From Aurantiacibacter odishensis (GTDB lineage Bacteria; Pseudomonadota; Alphaproteobacteria; Sphingomonadales; Sphingomonadaceae): a stretch of 64,000 nt of DNA. The translations under genes and the position numbers were made by a program. Within the stretch, counting starts at the first letter, position 1. Every line of letters begins with the position of its first letter. The stretch is taken from positions 61,965 through 125,964 of the forward strand of contig NZ_QYOS01000017.1 of assembly GCF_003605195.1 (NCBI RefSeq), read 5' to 3'. Shown here in pieces: positions 25,809 through 36,564 of the stretch. The notes below the pieces were generated by a model, which was not told the DNA's origin, did no database searches, and worked only from the letters and a program-made list of their open reading frames with translations.

Positions 25809-26123
25809 ATGAATTTCCGTCCTTTGCACGACCGCGTGCTGGTTCGCCGTATCGAGGCGGAGGAAAAGACCGCTGGCGGCATCATCATACCTGACAGTGC
25901 CAAGGAAAAGCCGATGGAGGGCGAAGTCGTCTCCGTGGGCGCCGGCAACCGCGACGATTCCGGCAAGCTGGTCGAACTGGCCGTGAAGGCCGGGGACCGC
26001 GTGCTGTTCGGCAAGTGGTCAGGCACTGAAGTGCGCATCGAGGGCGAGGATCTGCTCATCATGAAGGAGAGCGACATCCTCGGCATCATCGAGGCGAGCG
26101 CCGAACTGAAGAAGGCTGCGTAA
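25809..26123 (+). CDS. groS: Co-chaperonin GroES
   Basis: 104-residue co-chaperonin, lid of the GroEL chamber. The mobile loop ([18 protein letters not shown]) and the core [12 protein letters not shown] are intact. GGAGG lies 9 bases before the ATG. First gene of the groES-groEL heat-shock operon. Confidence 0.98.
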   Translation: MNFRPLHDRVLVRRIEAEEKTAGGIIIPDSAKEKPMEGEVVSVGAGNRDDSGKLVELAVKAGDRVLFGKWSGTEVRIEGEDLLIMKESDILGIIEASAELKKAA

Positions 26124-26158
26124 AACACGCGAGCCCGATCAATCCCAACCAATCTTGA

Positions 26159-27796
<1,638 letters not shown>

Positions 27797-27822
27797 CGGC
27801 GACCATATCTCCTGGAAGCCGG

Positions 27823-27856
27823 ACAGGCGCGTTCGCAAGAACGCGCCTGTTTTTTT
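27823..27856 (+). terminator. Strong intrinsic terminator after groEL
   Basis: Perfect 12-bp stem (27823-27834 with 27839-27850) closed by a GCAA tetraloop and followed by a run of seven T. Confidence 0.95.
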
Positions 27857-27870
27857 GCTTTGGCGATCCT

Positions 27871-29685
27871 TTAGCTGCGCTTGCCCTTGGCTGAGGGCTT
27901 CTGGCCGCGGTGCGGCTTGGCCGGCTTTCCTGCCGGACGACGCTTCTTGTCCTTGTTGCCGAAGCCATCCTTGCCCTTGGGGGCCTTTCCAAAAGCAGGC
28001 TTTGCCTTCACGCGCGGCCCGGCGGCGTTGTCGCGGCCCATGCGGCCCTTGCGATTGCCGCGGGCCACTTCGCGCGGTCCGGTGTCCGAGCGTTCGATAT
28101 GCACCGGCTCCTCGTCGCCGTCGGCCTGGGCTGAGCGCGCGGCGGCATCGGCGAACTTGTCGGCGATCGGGCGCGGGATCTGGAAGAACGTCTCTTCAGG
28201 GCCGATCCGGATCGCGCCGATCTCGTTGCGGGTGATGTGCCCGCGGCGGCACAGCAGCGGCAGGATCCAGCGCGGGTCCGCGTTCTGGCGGCGGCCAAGG
28301 TCCATGCGGAACCACACCGTGTCCTCGAAGCCGGGGCGGTGACGCTCCTTCTGCGCTTCGCGGCGGGCTTCGGGCGTGTTGGCGATCAGGTCTTCCGGCT
28401 CCGGCATGGAGGCGCGGTGCGCCTGCACCAGCATGGCAGCGATTTCTTCCGGCGAACGCTCGTCTAGCAGACGCTGGGCAAGTTCGCGGTCGCCGTCATC
28501 GACTTCGACAGGCTGCAACAGCTTTTCCATCAGCCGATCACGGTCCTTTGCCTTGATCGCATCCCTGTCCGGCGTGTCGATCCAATCCGCGCTGACTTTG
28601 GCGTGGCGCAGCATCGATTCGACGCGCTTGCGCCGCGAGAACGGCACGATCAGCACCGCGGTGCCCTTCTTGCCTGCGCGTCCGGTGCGGCCCGAGCGGT
28701 GTTGCAGGGTCTCCGCATCGCGCGGAATTTCCACGTGGATGACGAGGCTGAGCGAGGGCAGGTCGATGCCGCGCGCGGCCACGTCCGTTGCCACGCAAAC
28801 GCGGGCGCGGCGATCCCGCAAGGCCTGCAAGGCCTGGTTGCGTTCGGATTGCGAATGTTCGCCGGACAGCGCGACGACGGCAAAGCCACGCTCCTGCAAG
28901 GTCGCGTGCAGGTGGCGCACCTTCTCGCGCGTGGCGCAGAAAAGGATGGCCGTGTCCGCCTCGTGATAGCGCAGCAGGTTGACCACCGCGTTCTCGATTT
29001 CGGGTGGAGAGACCGTCACCGCCTGGTAGGCGATGTCGCCATGCCCGCGGCTGTCGTTGATCGTTGCGATGCGCAGCGCGTCGCGCTGGTAGCGGCGGGC
29101 CAATGCCTCTATGGGCTTGGGCATGGTGGCGGAAAACAGCAGCGTGCGGCGCGTTTCCGGCGTCGCGTCGAGGATTTCCTCCAGTTCTTCGCGAAAGCCC
29201 ATGTCGAGCATTTCGTCGGCTTCATCCAGCACCACGGCGCGCAGGCCCGAAAGGTCGAGCGCGCCGCGTTCGAGATGATCGCGCAGGCGGCCCGGCGTGC
29301 CGACCACGATGTTCGCGCCGCCGCGCAGCGCCTTGCGCTCCGCCTGCGGGTTCATGCCACCGACACAGGTGGCGATATGGCCGCCTGCCTTGGCGTAGAG
29401 CCAGCCCAGTTCGCGGCTCACCTGCAACGCCAGTTCACGGGTAGGCGCGATGACGAGGGCGAGCGGGCCTTGCGCGTAATCGAAGCGATCCCCGTCACCC
29501 AGCAGTTCGGCTGCCATGGCGAGGCCGAAGGCAATCGTCTTGCCGGAGCCGGTCTGCGCGGAAACGACCAGGTCGCGGCCCGCAGCTTGCTCTTGCAGCA
29601 CTTCGGCTTGCACCTGTGTGGCTGTCTCGTATCCGCGCTCTGCAAGGGCGGCCTCGAGGCTGGAGGGTAGGGGCGGGAAATTCAT
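27871..29685 (-). CDS. DEAD-box RNA helicase with DbpA-type RNA-binding domain
   Basis: 604 residues: RecA-like domains (about 1-370) with AQTGSGKT, PTRELA, DEAD, SAT and the C-terminal HRSGRTGRAGK. An RRM-like DbpA/CsdA C-terminal domain (about 455-525, MDLGRRQNADPRWILPLLCRR) follows, then a lysine/glycine-rich disordered tail. It probably acts in ribosome assembly or cold adaptation. It resembles DeaD/CsdA or DbpA; I do not force a symbol. Convergent with groEL. Confidence 0.92.
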   Translation of the reverse strand: MNFPPLPSSLEAALAERGYETATQVQAEVLQEQAAGRDLVVSAQTGSGKTIAFGLAMAAELLGDGDRFDYAQGPLALVIAPTRELALQVSRELGWLYAKAGGHIATCVGGMNPQAERKALRGGANIVVGTPGRLRDHLERGALDLSGLRAVVLDEADEMLDMGFREELEEILDATPETRRTLLFSATMPKPIEALARRYQRDALRIATINDSRGHGDIAYQAVTVSPPEIENAVVNLLRYHEADTAILFCATREKVRHLHATLQERGFAVVALSGEHSQSERNQALQALRDRRARVCVATDVAARGIDLPSLSLVIHVEIPRDAETLQHRSGRTGRAGKKGTAVLIVPFSRRKRVESMLRHAKVSADWIDTPDRDAIKAKDRDRLMEKLLQPVEVDDGDRELAQRLLDERSPEEIAAMLVQAHRASMPEPEDLIANTPEARREAQKERHRPGFEDTVWFRMDLGRRQNADPRWILPLLCRRGHITRNEIGAIRIGPEETFFQIPRPIADKFADAAARSAQADGDEEPVHIERSDTGPREVARGNRKGRMGRDNAAGPRVKAKPAFGKAPKGKDGFGNKDKKRRPAGKPAKPHRGQKPSAKGKRS

Positions 29686-29881
29686 GGGCTGGGCCTGTCA
29701 AATAGGATGGGACGCTGCCTCGCTGGAAAGCGGCGTTGTTAGCGAAGTTTTATGGAGCGGAGGCGCGATGGTTCTGCGCGTTTGGCGCCCCATAGGCGCA
29801 TTTTCGCCGTTTGGCTTGCGAAAAAGCACGGCGGTCGTCGCAGCCTTGTATTGTCATACCTTGTCGCTAGACCGGGCGGCG

Positions 29882-30616
29882 ATGACTTCGCTGCCTCCTC
29901 CGCCAAGCCTTCCCGACCTCGAGGCCGAAGGGCCGGTCGCGCTTTTCCTCGATTTCGACGGCACTCTCGTGGACCTGGCGCCCACGCCGGACGGCATCGA
30001 AGTCCCGGAACACTTGGCGCGCAGCCTGCACCGCCTGGCCGAGCAGTTCGACGGGCGGGTGGCGCTGGTAAGCGGCCGGGCGATCGTCGACCTCGAAAAG
30101 CATCTCGGCGCTATCGGGATGGCCTGCGCCGGTTCGCACGGCAGCGACTGTCGGGGGGCGGACGGCGTGAACATCGGCGAGATTCCCGACGGCCTGCCGC
30201 CGAAACTGCTGTCCGAAGTGGCCGAGTTTGCGGAGAAAAACGGCTTCGCGCTGGAAGACAAGCCGCACGGCGCGGCGCTGCATTATCGTTCCGATCCGTC
30301 TCTGGAGGAAAAGGGCCTCGCTTTCGCGACGCGGGTTGCAGAGGACGGCGATCTCGACATCAAGCGCGGGAAGTGCGTGATCGAACTTGTGGGACGCGGG
30401 GCCAACAAGGGTTCGGCCCTGCGCGCCTTCATGGAGAAGGAGCCGTTTGCAGGCGCTCGCCCCGTCTTTGTAGGCGACGATATCACCGACGAGGACGGGA
30501 TGCGTGCCGCGACCGATTTGGGCGGTTACGGCGTAATCGTGGGGGACCGCGAGCCGACCTGCGCCAAATACGGCCTTGCAAGCCCTGCTGCAGTGCACCA
30601 TTGGTTAGGGCTGTGA
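29882..30616 (+). CDS. otsB: Trehalose-6-phosphate phosphatase
   Basis: HAD-superfamily phosphatase removing phosphate from trehalose-6-phosphate, 244 residues. Motif I is LFLDFDGTLVDLAP with both catalytic aspartates; the trehalose-phosphatase motif VALVSGRAIVDL and motif IV FVGDDITDEDGM are present. First gene of otsB-GH15-otsA. ATG 29882 chosen; upstream codons in frame run over the promoter region of the divergent helicase. Its stop overlaps the GH15 start as GTGA. Confidence 0.95.
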   Translation: MTSLPPPPSLPDLEAEGPVALFLDFDGTLVDLAPTPDGIEVPEHLARSLHRLAEQFDGRVALVSGRAIVDLEKHLGAIGMACAGSHGSDCRGADGVNIGEIPDGLPPKLLSEVAEFAEKNGFALEDKPHGAALHYRSDPSLEEKGLAFATRVAEDGDLDIKRGKCVIELVGRGANKGSALRAFMEKEPFAGARPVFVGDDITDEDGMRAATDLGGYGVIVGDREPTCAKYGLASPAAVHHWLGL

Positions 30617-32412
30617 CAGCATATCAAAGCAATCTCGACCTCTGGCCGATCGGCAACTGCCAGGTTTCCGGCCTTATCGACAACCGCGGTGGAATAGTCT
30701 GGGGCTGCGTTCCCAGGGTCGACGGCGACCCCACTTTCTGCGCTCTGCTGAACGGCGAATCGCAGGACGTTGGCGTCTGGCGGTTCGAACTGGAAGGCCA
30801 GTGCAGCGCGCACCAGGAATATATCCGCAATACGCCGATCCTCGTCACTCGTCTCGAATCCGAAGACGGCAGCGTGGTGGAAGTTCTGGATTTCTGCCCG
30901 CGTTTCGAACGCTCCGCCCGGATGTATCGCCCCGTCGCCTTTGCACGCATCGTGCGACCCATCGCGGGTAATCCGCGCATCAAGGTCGTGCTGAAGCCGA
31001 TGAAGAACTACGGCGCCGAAGTGGCCGATACCACCAGCGGGACCAACCATATTCGCTACCTGACGCAGGGGCAGGCGCTGCGCCTCTCCACCGATGCGGC
31101 GGTGGGTTATATCCAGGACAAGCGCACCTTCCGCGTCGAGGAGGACACGCACTTCTTCCTTGGGCCGGACGAGCCTTTCGTCGGCAACCTGCGCGAACAG
31201 GTGCGCCGGATGGAACAGTCAACGCGCAGCTACTGGCAGAACTGGTCGCGCAGCCTGGCGACTCCGTTCGAATGGCAGCAGGAGGTGATCCGCGCCGCGA
31301 TCACGCTGAAGCTGTGCCAGCACGAGGAAACGGGCGCGATTGTCGCCGCGCTCACCACCTCGATTCCGGAGGCTCCGAATAGCGAGCGCAACTGGGACTA
31401 TCGCTACTGCTGGATTCGCGATTCCTATTACACCGTGCAGGCGCTGAACCGCCTGGGCGCGCTGGACGTGCTGGAGAAATACCTCGGCTACCTGCGCAAT
31501 ATCGTGGATTCGGCGAAGGGCGGGCAGATCCAGCCGCTCTATTCCGTCATGGGCGTCGCCGAACTGAACGAGACGACGGCGAGTTGGCTCGCAGGCTATC
31601 GCGGCATGGGGCCGGTGCGTGTGGGCAATGCGGCCTACAAGCAGATCCAGCACGATTGCTATGGCCAGATCGTGCTGCCGACGGTGCAGGGCTTTCTCGA
31701 CAAGCGCCTGCTACGGATGGCCGACGACCGCGATTTCGAGAGCCTGGAGCAGGTGGGCGAAATGGCGTGGAAGATGCACGACCAGCCCGACGCAGGCCTG
31801 TGGGAATTCCGCACCCGGCAGGAAGTGCACACCTATTCCGCCGTGATGAGCTGGGCCGCGTGCGACCGTCTTGCCACGGCTGCCCACTATCTCGGCAAGG
31901 ACGACCGCGAGACATTCTGGCGCGAGCGCGCGAACAAGATTGCCGCCACGATCGAGGCGAAGGCCTGGAAGGAGAACGGGGAGGGCGGCCACTACGGTGC
32001 CAGCTTTGAAAGCGACTACCTTGATGCAAGCCTGCTGCAATTGCTGGAACTGCGCTTCATCGATCCCGACGATGGCAAGTTCCTCTCGACCTTCGAAATG
32101 ATCGAGCGCGACCTGCGGCGCGGCGAACACATGTTGCGTTATGCGGCGGAGGACGATTTCGGCGCGCCCGAAACAGCGTTCAACATCTGCACCTTCTGGC
32201 TGATCGAGGCGCTGGCCCTGATGGACCGCAAGGAAGAGGCGCGTACCCTCTTCTGCACCATGCTGGACCATCGCACAGGGTCGGGCCTACTGTCCGAGGA
32301 CATGGACTTCGAAACCGGAGAACTGTGGGGGAACTTCCCGCAAACCTATTCCTTGGTTGGTATAATCAACTGCGCCTCGCTGTTGTCGAAAAGCTGGAAC
32401 ACTGTTCGCTAG
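30613..32412 (+). CDS. Glycoside hydrolase family 15 protein (trehalase/glucoamylase-like)
   Basis: 599 residues: N-terminal beta domain (about 1-220, DLWPIGNCQVSGLIDNRG) and an (alpha/alpha)6 catalytic barrel with the family signature RNWDYRYCWIRDSYYT near residue 260 and a second acidic site near the end (LRYAAEDDFGAPE). Between otsB and otsA, a GH15 trehalase role is the likeliest, giving turnover of the same sugar; glucoamylase activity cannot be excluded. GTG start at 30613 coupled to otsB; otsA follows 9 bases after the stop. Confidence 0.9.
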   Translation: MTAYQSNLDLWPIGNCQVSGLIDNRGGIVWGCVPRVDGDPTFCALLNGESQDVGVWRFELEGQCSAHQEYIRNTPILVTRLESEDGSVVEVLDFCPRFERSARMYRPVAFARIVRPIAGNPRIKVVLKPMKNYGAEVADTTSGTNHIRYLTQGQALRLSTDAAVGYIQDKRTFRVEEDTHFFLGPDEPFVGNLREQVRRMEQSTRSYWQNWSRSLATPFEWQQEVIRAAITLKLCQHEETGAIVAALTTSIPEAPNSERNWDYRYCWIRDSYYTVQALNRLGALDVLEKYLGYLRNIVDSAKGGQIQPLYSVMGVAELNETTASWLAGYRGMGPVRVGNAAYKQIQHDCYGQIVLPTVQGFLDKRLLRMADDRDFESLEQVGEMAWKMHDQPDAGLWEFRTRQEVHTYSAVMSWAACDRLATAAHYLGKDDRETFWRERANKIAATIEAKAWKENGEGGHYGASFESDYLDASLLQLLELRFIDPDDGKFLSTFEMIERDLRRGEHMLRYAAEDDFGAPETAFNICTFWLIEALALMDRKEEARTLFCTMLDHRTGSGLLSEDMDFETGELWGNFPQTYSLVGIINCASLLSKSWNTVR

Positions 32413-32421
32413 GAGGCTGAA

Positions 32422-33822
32422 ATGCCACGTCTTGTTGTCATCTCGAACCGCGTCGCCGTACCCAAGGCCCGCGGGGTCGCAGGGGCGCAGGGCGGGCTTG
32501 CCGGTGCGCTCAATTCCGCGCTGAAAACCAACGGCGGTATATGGTTCGGCTGGTCCGGGCAGGAGATCGAGGAGTTTACAGGCTCCATCAATTACGTCCG
32601 CTCCGCCGAGGGCGTGACGACGGCCACGATCGATCTCGAGCATCAGGATATCGAGGAGTATTATAACGGCTACGCCAATTCCACGCTGTGGCCGCTGTTT
32701 CACTACCGTATCGACCTGACCAAGTACGAACGCGAATTCGGCAAGGGCTACGAGCGGGTGAACGAGCGCTTTGCGGAAAGCGCGCTGCCGCTGATCGACG
32801 AGGGCGACCTCGTCTGGGTGCACGACTATCACCTGATGCCGCTGGGCGAACGCCTGCGCTCCATGGGTGTGAAGAACCGCATGGGCTTTTTCCTGCACAC
32901 CCCGTGGCCGCCGACCAACCTGTTCGTGTCGCTGCCCTATCACGAGCGGCTGGTGAAGGCCTTGCTTCACTACGACCTTCTCGGCTTCCAGTGCGACACC
33001 TGGCTCGACAGTTTCATGCACTATTGCTGGAAGGAATTGGGGGCCGAGGTCGATTACGAGACGGGCGAGATCACGCTGGACGGCCGCACCACGGTCGCCC
33101 GCGCATATCCCATCGGCATCGACTACGAATTCTTCACCAGCAAGGGCGAGACCGGAGAGGCGCGCCAGGCCGGGCAGCGCCTTCTCTCATCCACCCGCCA
33201 TCGTACGGCGATGATCGGGGTAGACCGGCTGGACTATTCGAAGGGCCTGCCCGAGCGTCTGGACGGCATATCCCGCTTCTTCGACCGTTATCCGGAGCGG
33301 GTGCGCGACCTCGTATTCATCCAGATCGCCCCGCCGAGCCGGGAGGACATCGGCAGTTACCAGGAAATCCGCACCACGCTGGAGCAGAAGGCCGGCCAGA
33401 TCAACGGCGCGCGTTCGGATGTGGACGTGGTGCCTGTGCGCTACGTCAACAAGGGCTATCCGCAGGAAGAGCTGTTCGGCTTCTATCGCGCGGCCAAGAT
33501 CGCCCTTGTCACGCCGCTGCGTGACGGAATGAACCTCGTCGCCAAGGAATACGTCGCGGCGCAGGACCCGGAAGACCCCGGCGTGCTCATCCTCTCTCGT
33601 TTCGCCGGTGCCGCGCAGCAACTGGATTGTGACGGAGAGGGGGCCTTGATGGTTAATCCCCATAGTTCGGACGATATCGCTCACAACATCCGGATTGCGC
33701 TCGACATGTCGCTGGAGGAGCGCAAGGCGCGCTACGAGAAGCTGATCGTTACCGTGCGCGAGGAGAACGTGCAGCGCTGGACGGACAATTTCATCACCGA
33801 CCTGGCGCAGGACGCGGCCTGA
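32422..33822 (+). CDS. otsA: Trehalose-6-phosphate synthase
   Basis: GT20 enzyme joining UDP-glucose and glucose-6-phosphate, 466 residues. Active-site contexts: SNRVAVP at the N-terminus, glucose-6-phosphate-binding GGLAGAL, VWVHDYHLMPL, GVDRLDYSKGLPERL and PLRDGMNLVAKEYVA. Full family length. Third gene of the trehalose operon; AGGAGG lies 7 bases before the ATG. Trehalose here would serve osmotic and desiccation stress. Confidence 0.97.
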   Translation: MPRLVVISNRVAVPKARGVAGAQGGLAGALNSALKTNGGIWFGWSGQEIEEFTGSINYVRSAEGVTTATIDLEHQDIEEYYNGYANSTLWPLFHYRIDLTKYEREFGKGYERVNERFAESALPLIDEGDLVWVHDYHLMPLGERLRSMGVKNRMGFFLHTPWPPTNLFVSLPYHERLVKALLHYDLLGFQCDTWLDSFMHYCWKELGAEVDYETGEITLDGRTTVARAYPIGIDYEFFTSKGETGEARQAGQRLLSSTRHRTAMIGVDRLDYSKGLPERLDGISRFFDRYPERVRDLVFIQIAPPSREDIGSYQEIRTTLEQKAGQINGARSDVDVVPVRYVNKGYPQEELFGFYRAAKIALVTPLRDGMNLVAKEYVAAQDPEDPGVLILSRFAGAAQQLDCDGEGALMVNPHSSDDIAHNIRIALDMSLEERKARYEKLIVTVREENVQRWTDNFITDLAQDAA

Positions 33823-33829
33823 CGCACCC

Positions 33830-34273
33830 TTAAAGCGTCAAGACAAGAGCGCGCACGCCGAGGTAGGCCAGCGCCAGCGTGGACAGCAGGAACAGTGTGA
33901 AACGCACGGGCAGCGTGTTTACCAGCGATTGCCACAGTGAATGGACGATCCGCAGGCCGGTGTAGATCCACGCGGCGATTACCGTGTCCTGCGAGCCGCC
34001 TGCAATCGCCAGGATGGCGACGACTGCATAGAATAGCGTCGGCTGCTCCATCAGGTGCGTGTAATTGTGCGCTTTCCAGTTCACTTCGTCCGGGATGCGG
34101 CCTTCCAGGTCCTGCCCACGTGCGCCGGGCTTCGCTTTGCCCAGACCAGCGCCGCCTCCCCCAGTCTTGCCCATCTTCGCCATGGCCGGAAACCGGGTGA
34201 GGGCCATCCACACCAGCATGATGATCGACCACACGATCAGGACCGCGGCGGGCGCGAGTATCTGGGTATTCAT
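33830..34273 (-). CDS. MAPEG family membrane protein
   Basis: 147-residue protein with four predicted helices, matching the MAPEG family (eicosanoid and glutathione metabolism-like): conserved NWKAHNYTHLMEQPTLFYAV and IYTGLRIVHSLWQSLVN. Bacterial members may have glutathione transferase or peroxidase activity, but many are uncharacterised. It carries an unusual Gly/Lys-rich loop (GKTGGGGAGLGKAKPG) between helices 1 and 2. Convergent with otsA, 7 bases apart. Confidence 0.88.
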   Translation of the reverse strand: MNTQILAPAAVLIVWSIIMLVWMALTRFPAMAKMGKTGGGGAGLGKAKPGARGQDLEGRIPDEVNWKAHNYTHLMEQPTLFYAVVAILAIAGGSQDTVIAAWIYTGLRIVHSLWQSLVNTLPVRFTLFLLSTLALAYLGVRALVLTL

Positions 34274-34352
34274 GGCAAAGGCTCTCCCGTTGAATGGGCG
34301 TGAGCCTGCTTGCCGCCAGTTAGATTGTCAATTGAAACGTATTTTGAGTCGC

Positions 34353-35327
34353 TCAGCCCTCGGCGATAGTTCGCGCAAACTCCTGCGGGTCGACATTGCC
34401 GCCGGAAAGAATGATCGCGGTCGTGCCATTCAGCTCGGTTTTTCCCGTCAGGGCAGCGGCCAGAGCCACTGCGCCGCCGGGCTCCAGCACCAGTCGCAGG
34501 TTGGCAAATGCGAAACGTTGCGCATCACGCACCTCCTCTTCGGTTACGCGCAAACCGTATTCGCAGCGCTCCTTCAGGACGCCGAAATTGATCGGGCTTG
34601 TCTGGAATGTCTGCAAGGCGTCGCAGGCGGTCGGCGGCGGGCTGCTGCCGACGGACTGGATTTTGCCGGTTTCCAACGAACGGCAAACATCGTCCCATCC
34701 TTCCGGCTCCACCGGCACCACGAGCGCATCGGGGCAGGCAAGGGCGAGACCCGCGGACAGGCCACCGCCGCCGCAGCAGGCGAGGATGCGGGTGGGGGCG
34801 GGCGCGCCTTGCGCGGCGAGCTGATCAAGAATTTCGATCCCGGCGCTACCCTGACCTTCGATCACCCACGGATCGGCAAAGGCATGGGCATAGGTCGCGC
34901 CTTTCTCTTCGGCGAGGTTCTGCGCGATCTCCTCGCGGTTTTCGGTCATGCGGTCATAGGTGACGACACTCGCGCCCAGTTCCTTCGTGCGCGCCAGTTT
35001 TATCGGTGGGGCGTCCTGCGGCATCACGATGGTCGCCTCGATCCCCAGACGCCGCGCCGCCCATGCTATACCTTGAGCGTGATTCCCGCTGGATACGGCG
35101 ACGACGCCGCGTGCCCGCTCTGCCTCGCCAAGCGCGGTAAGCCGGTGCCACGCCCCGCGAATCTTGAACGCGCCGATGGGTTGCAGGCACTCTGCCTTCA
35201 CCCACACCTGCGCCCCGCCGATCTCAAGCGGAATCAAGGGGGTGGGGGGCAGGATCGCAGCCATCTTGGCCGCGGCTTCCAGAACCCCTTCGCGGGTGGG
35301 TGATCTTTGTGGCTGTGCTTCGCTCAT
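34353..35327 (-). CDS. PLP-dependent threonine/serine dehydratase family protein
   Basis: Fold-type II PLP enzyme, 324 residues. The Schiff-base lysine lies in IGAFKIRGAWH, the substrate loop is SSGNHAQG, and the phosphate-binding glycine loop is CCGGGGLSAG. No regulatory ACT domain follows, so it resembles catabolic threonine ammonia-lyase or serine racemase rather than biosynthetic IlvA. Single gene, divergent from the deoxyhypusine-synthase-like gene. Confidence 0.88.
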   Translation of the reverse strand: MSEAQPQRSPTREGVLEAAAKMAAILPPTPLIPLEIGGAQVWVKAECLQPIGAFKIRGAWHRLTALGEAERARGVVAVSSGNHAQGIAWAARRLGIEATIVMPQDAPPIKLARTKELGASVVTYDRMTENREEIAQNLAEEKGATYAHAFADPWVIEGQGSAGIEILDQLAAQGAPAPTRILACCGGGGLSAGLALACPDALVVPVEPEGWDDVCRSLETGKIQSVGSSPPPTACDALQTFQTSPINFGVLKERCEYGLRVTEEEVRDAQRFAFANLRLVLEPGGAVALAAALTGKTELNGTTAIILSGGNVDPQEFARTIAEG

Positions 35328-35451
35328 GGGCGCGTTATTACGGCTTTACCAAAGCCGCGCCAGCACCTAATGGCGCGCGCCGCTTCACTGCGGAACCCAC
35401 GCACCTTATCCCCCGTTGTTCCGGGGAATGCGGACAGGAGAATTTGAAAGA

Positions 35452-36507
35452 ATGGCCGACAGCAAGATCAACGATACGCGCAAGAAGGAACTGCTTTCCA
35501 CCGAGGTCGAGCATATCGACATCACCAGTTTCGATGCCCGTCCGATCATCGATTCGATGAAGAAGATGAGCTTCACCAGCCGCGATCTTGCCAACGCCAC
35601 GGGCATCTACAACCAGATGCTGGCCGACAAGGACTGCACGATCTTCCTCGTCATCGCCGGTTCCACCAGCGCGGGCGGCTGCATGGATGCCTATGCCGAA
35701 CTGGTCCGTTCCAACATGGTGGACTGCGTGGTGGCGACGGGCGCGACCATCGTTGACATGGATTTCTTCGAGGGGCTCGGCCACAAGCACTACCAGGCGC
35801 TGGAAGTGCCCGACGACGATACGCTGCGCTCGCTCTATATTGACCGTATCTACGACACCTACATCGACGAAGAAGCGCTCCAGGACTGCGACTTCACGAT
35901 CAACGAGATCGCCAACTCGCTGGAACACCGCGGCTATTCCAGCCGCGAGTTCATCCGCGAGATGGGCAAGTATCTCTGTGAACACGGTAAGAAGGAAAAC
36001 AGCCTCGTCAAGCTCGCCTACGAGCACGACGTGCCGATCTTCTGCCCCGCCTTCGTGGATAGCTCCGCCGGATTCGGCCTCGTGAAGCACCAGGTCGACC
36101 AGATGGCGAAGGGCGAGGGCTACATGATGCTCGACGCCATCGCCGATTTCCGCGAGCTGACCCAGATCAAGATCGAAGCTGGCGAATCTGGCCTGCTGAT
36201 GGTGGGTGGCGGCGTGCCCAAGAACTTCATCCAGGACACCGTCGTCTGCGCAGAAATTCTCGGCCACGAGGACGTATCGGTGCACAAATACGCGGTGCAG
36301 ATCACCGTGGCCGACGTGCGCGACGGCGCATGCTCTTCCTCTACGCTTCAGGAAGCGGCCAGCTGGGGCAAGGTCAACACCGGAATCGAGCAGATGGTGT
36401 TCGCGGAAGCCGGTTCGGTCATCCCGCTGCTGGCGAGCGATGCCTACCACCGCGAACACTGGAAGAACCGCGACAAGCGCCGCTGGGCCAAACTGTTCGA
36501 CAAGTAA
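35452..36507 (+). CDS. Deoxyhypusine-synthase-like polyamine enzyme
   Basis: 351-residue protein of the deoxyhypusine synthase family. Bacteria lack the eIF5A substrate, and bacterial relatives are known to make homospermidine or related polyamines by NAD-dependent aminobutyl transfer. NAD-binding and active-site contexts include IAGSTSAGGCMDAYAEL, VATGATIVDMDFFEG, and PIFCPAFVDSSAGFGL. The lysine that would carry the butylamine should lie in the C-terminal half, but I cannot place it with certainty. An ornithine-decarboxylase-like gene 1.8 kb downstream would supply putrescine. ATG 35452 gives MADSKINDTRKK. Confidence 0.87.
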   Translation: MADSKINDTRKKELLSTEVEHIDITSFDARPIIDSMKKMSFTSRDLANATGIYNQMLADKDCTIFLVIAGSTSAGGCMDAYAELVRSNMVDCVVATGATIVDMDFFEGLGHKHYQALEVPDDDTLRSLYIDRIYDTYIDEEALQDCDFTINEIANSLEHRGYSSREFIREMGKYLCEHGKKENSLVKLAYEHDVPIFCPAFVDSSAGFGLVKHQVDQMAKGEGYMMLDAIADFRELTQIKIEAGESGLLMVGGGVPKNFIQDTVVCAEILGHEDVSVHKYAVQITVADVRDGACSSSTLQEAASWGKVNTGIEQMVFAEAGSVIPLLASDAYHREHWKNRDKRRWAKLFDK

Positions 36508-36537
36508 GGCTCTTCGCCAAATCGTTACGCGAATTGA

Positions 36538-36564
36538 GAGGCGGGGCGCTTAGCGCTCCGCCTC
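36538..36564. terminator. Hairpin between convergent genes
   Basis: 12-bp arms (36538-36549 and 36553-36564) with one G-U pair and a 3-base loop that is the TAA stop of the DUF3137 gene. No T-run on either side; probably marks the 3' ends of both convergent transcripts. Confidence 0.5.

Noticed and set aside
29725..29749. GGAAA-N16-AGTT upstream of otsB as an EcfG promoter
   Set aside because: Two mismatches to GGAAC-N16/17-CGTT; too weak, although trehalose genes are plausible stress targets.
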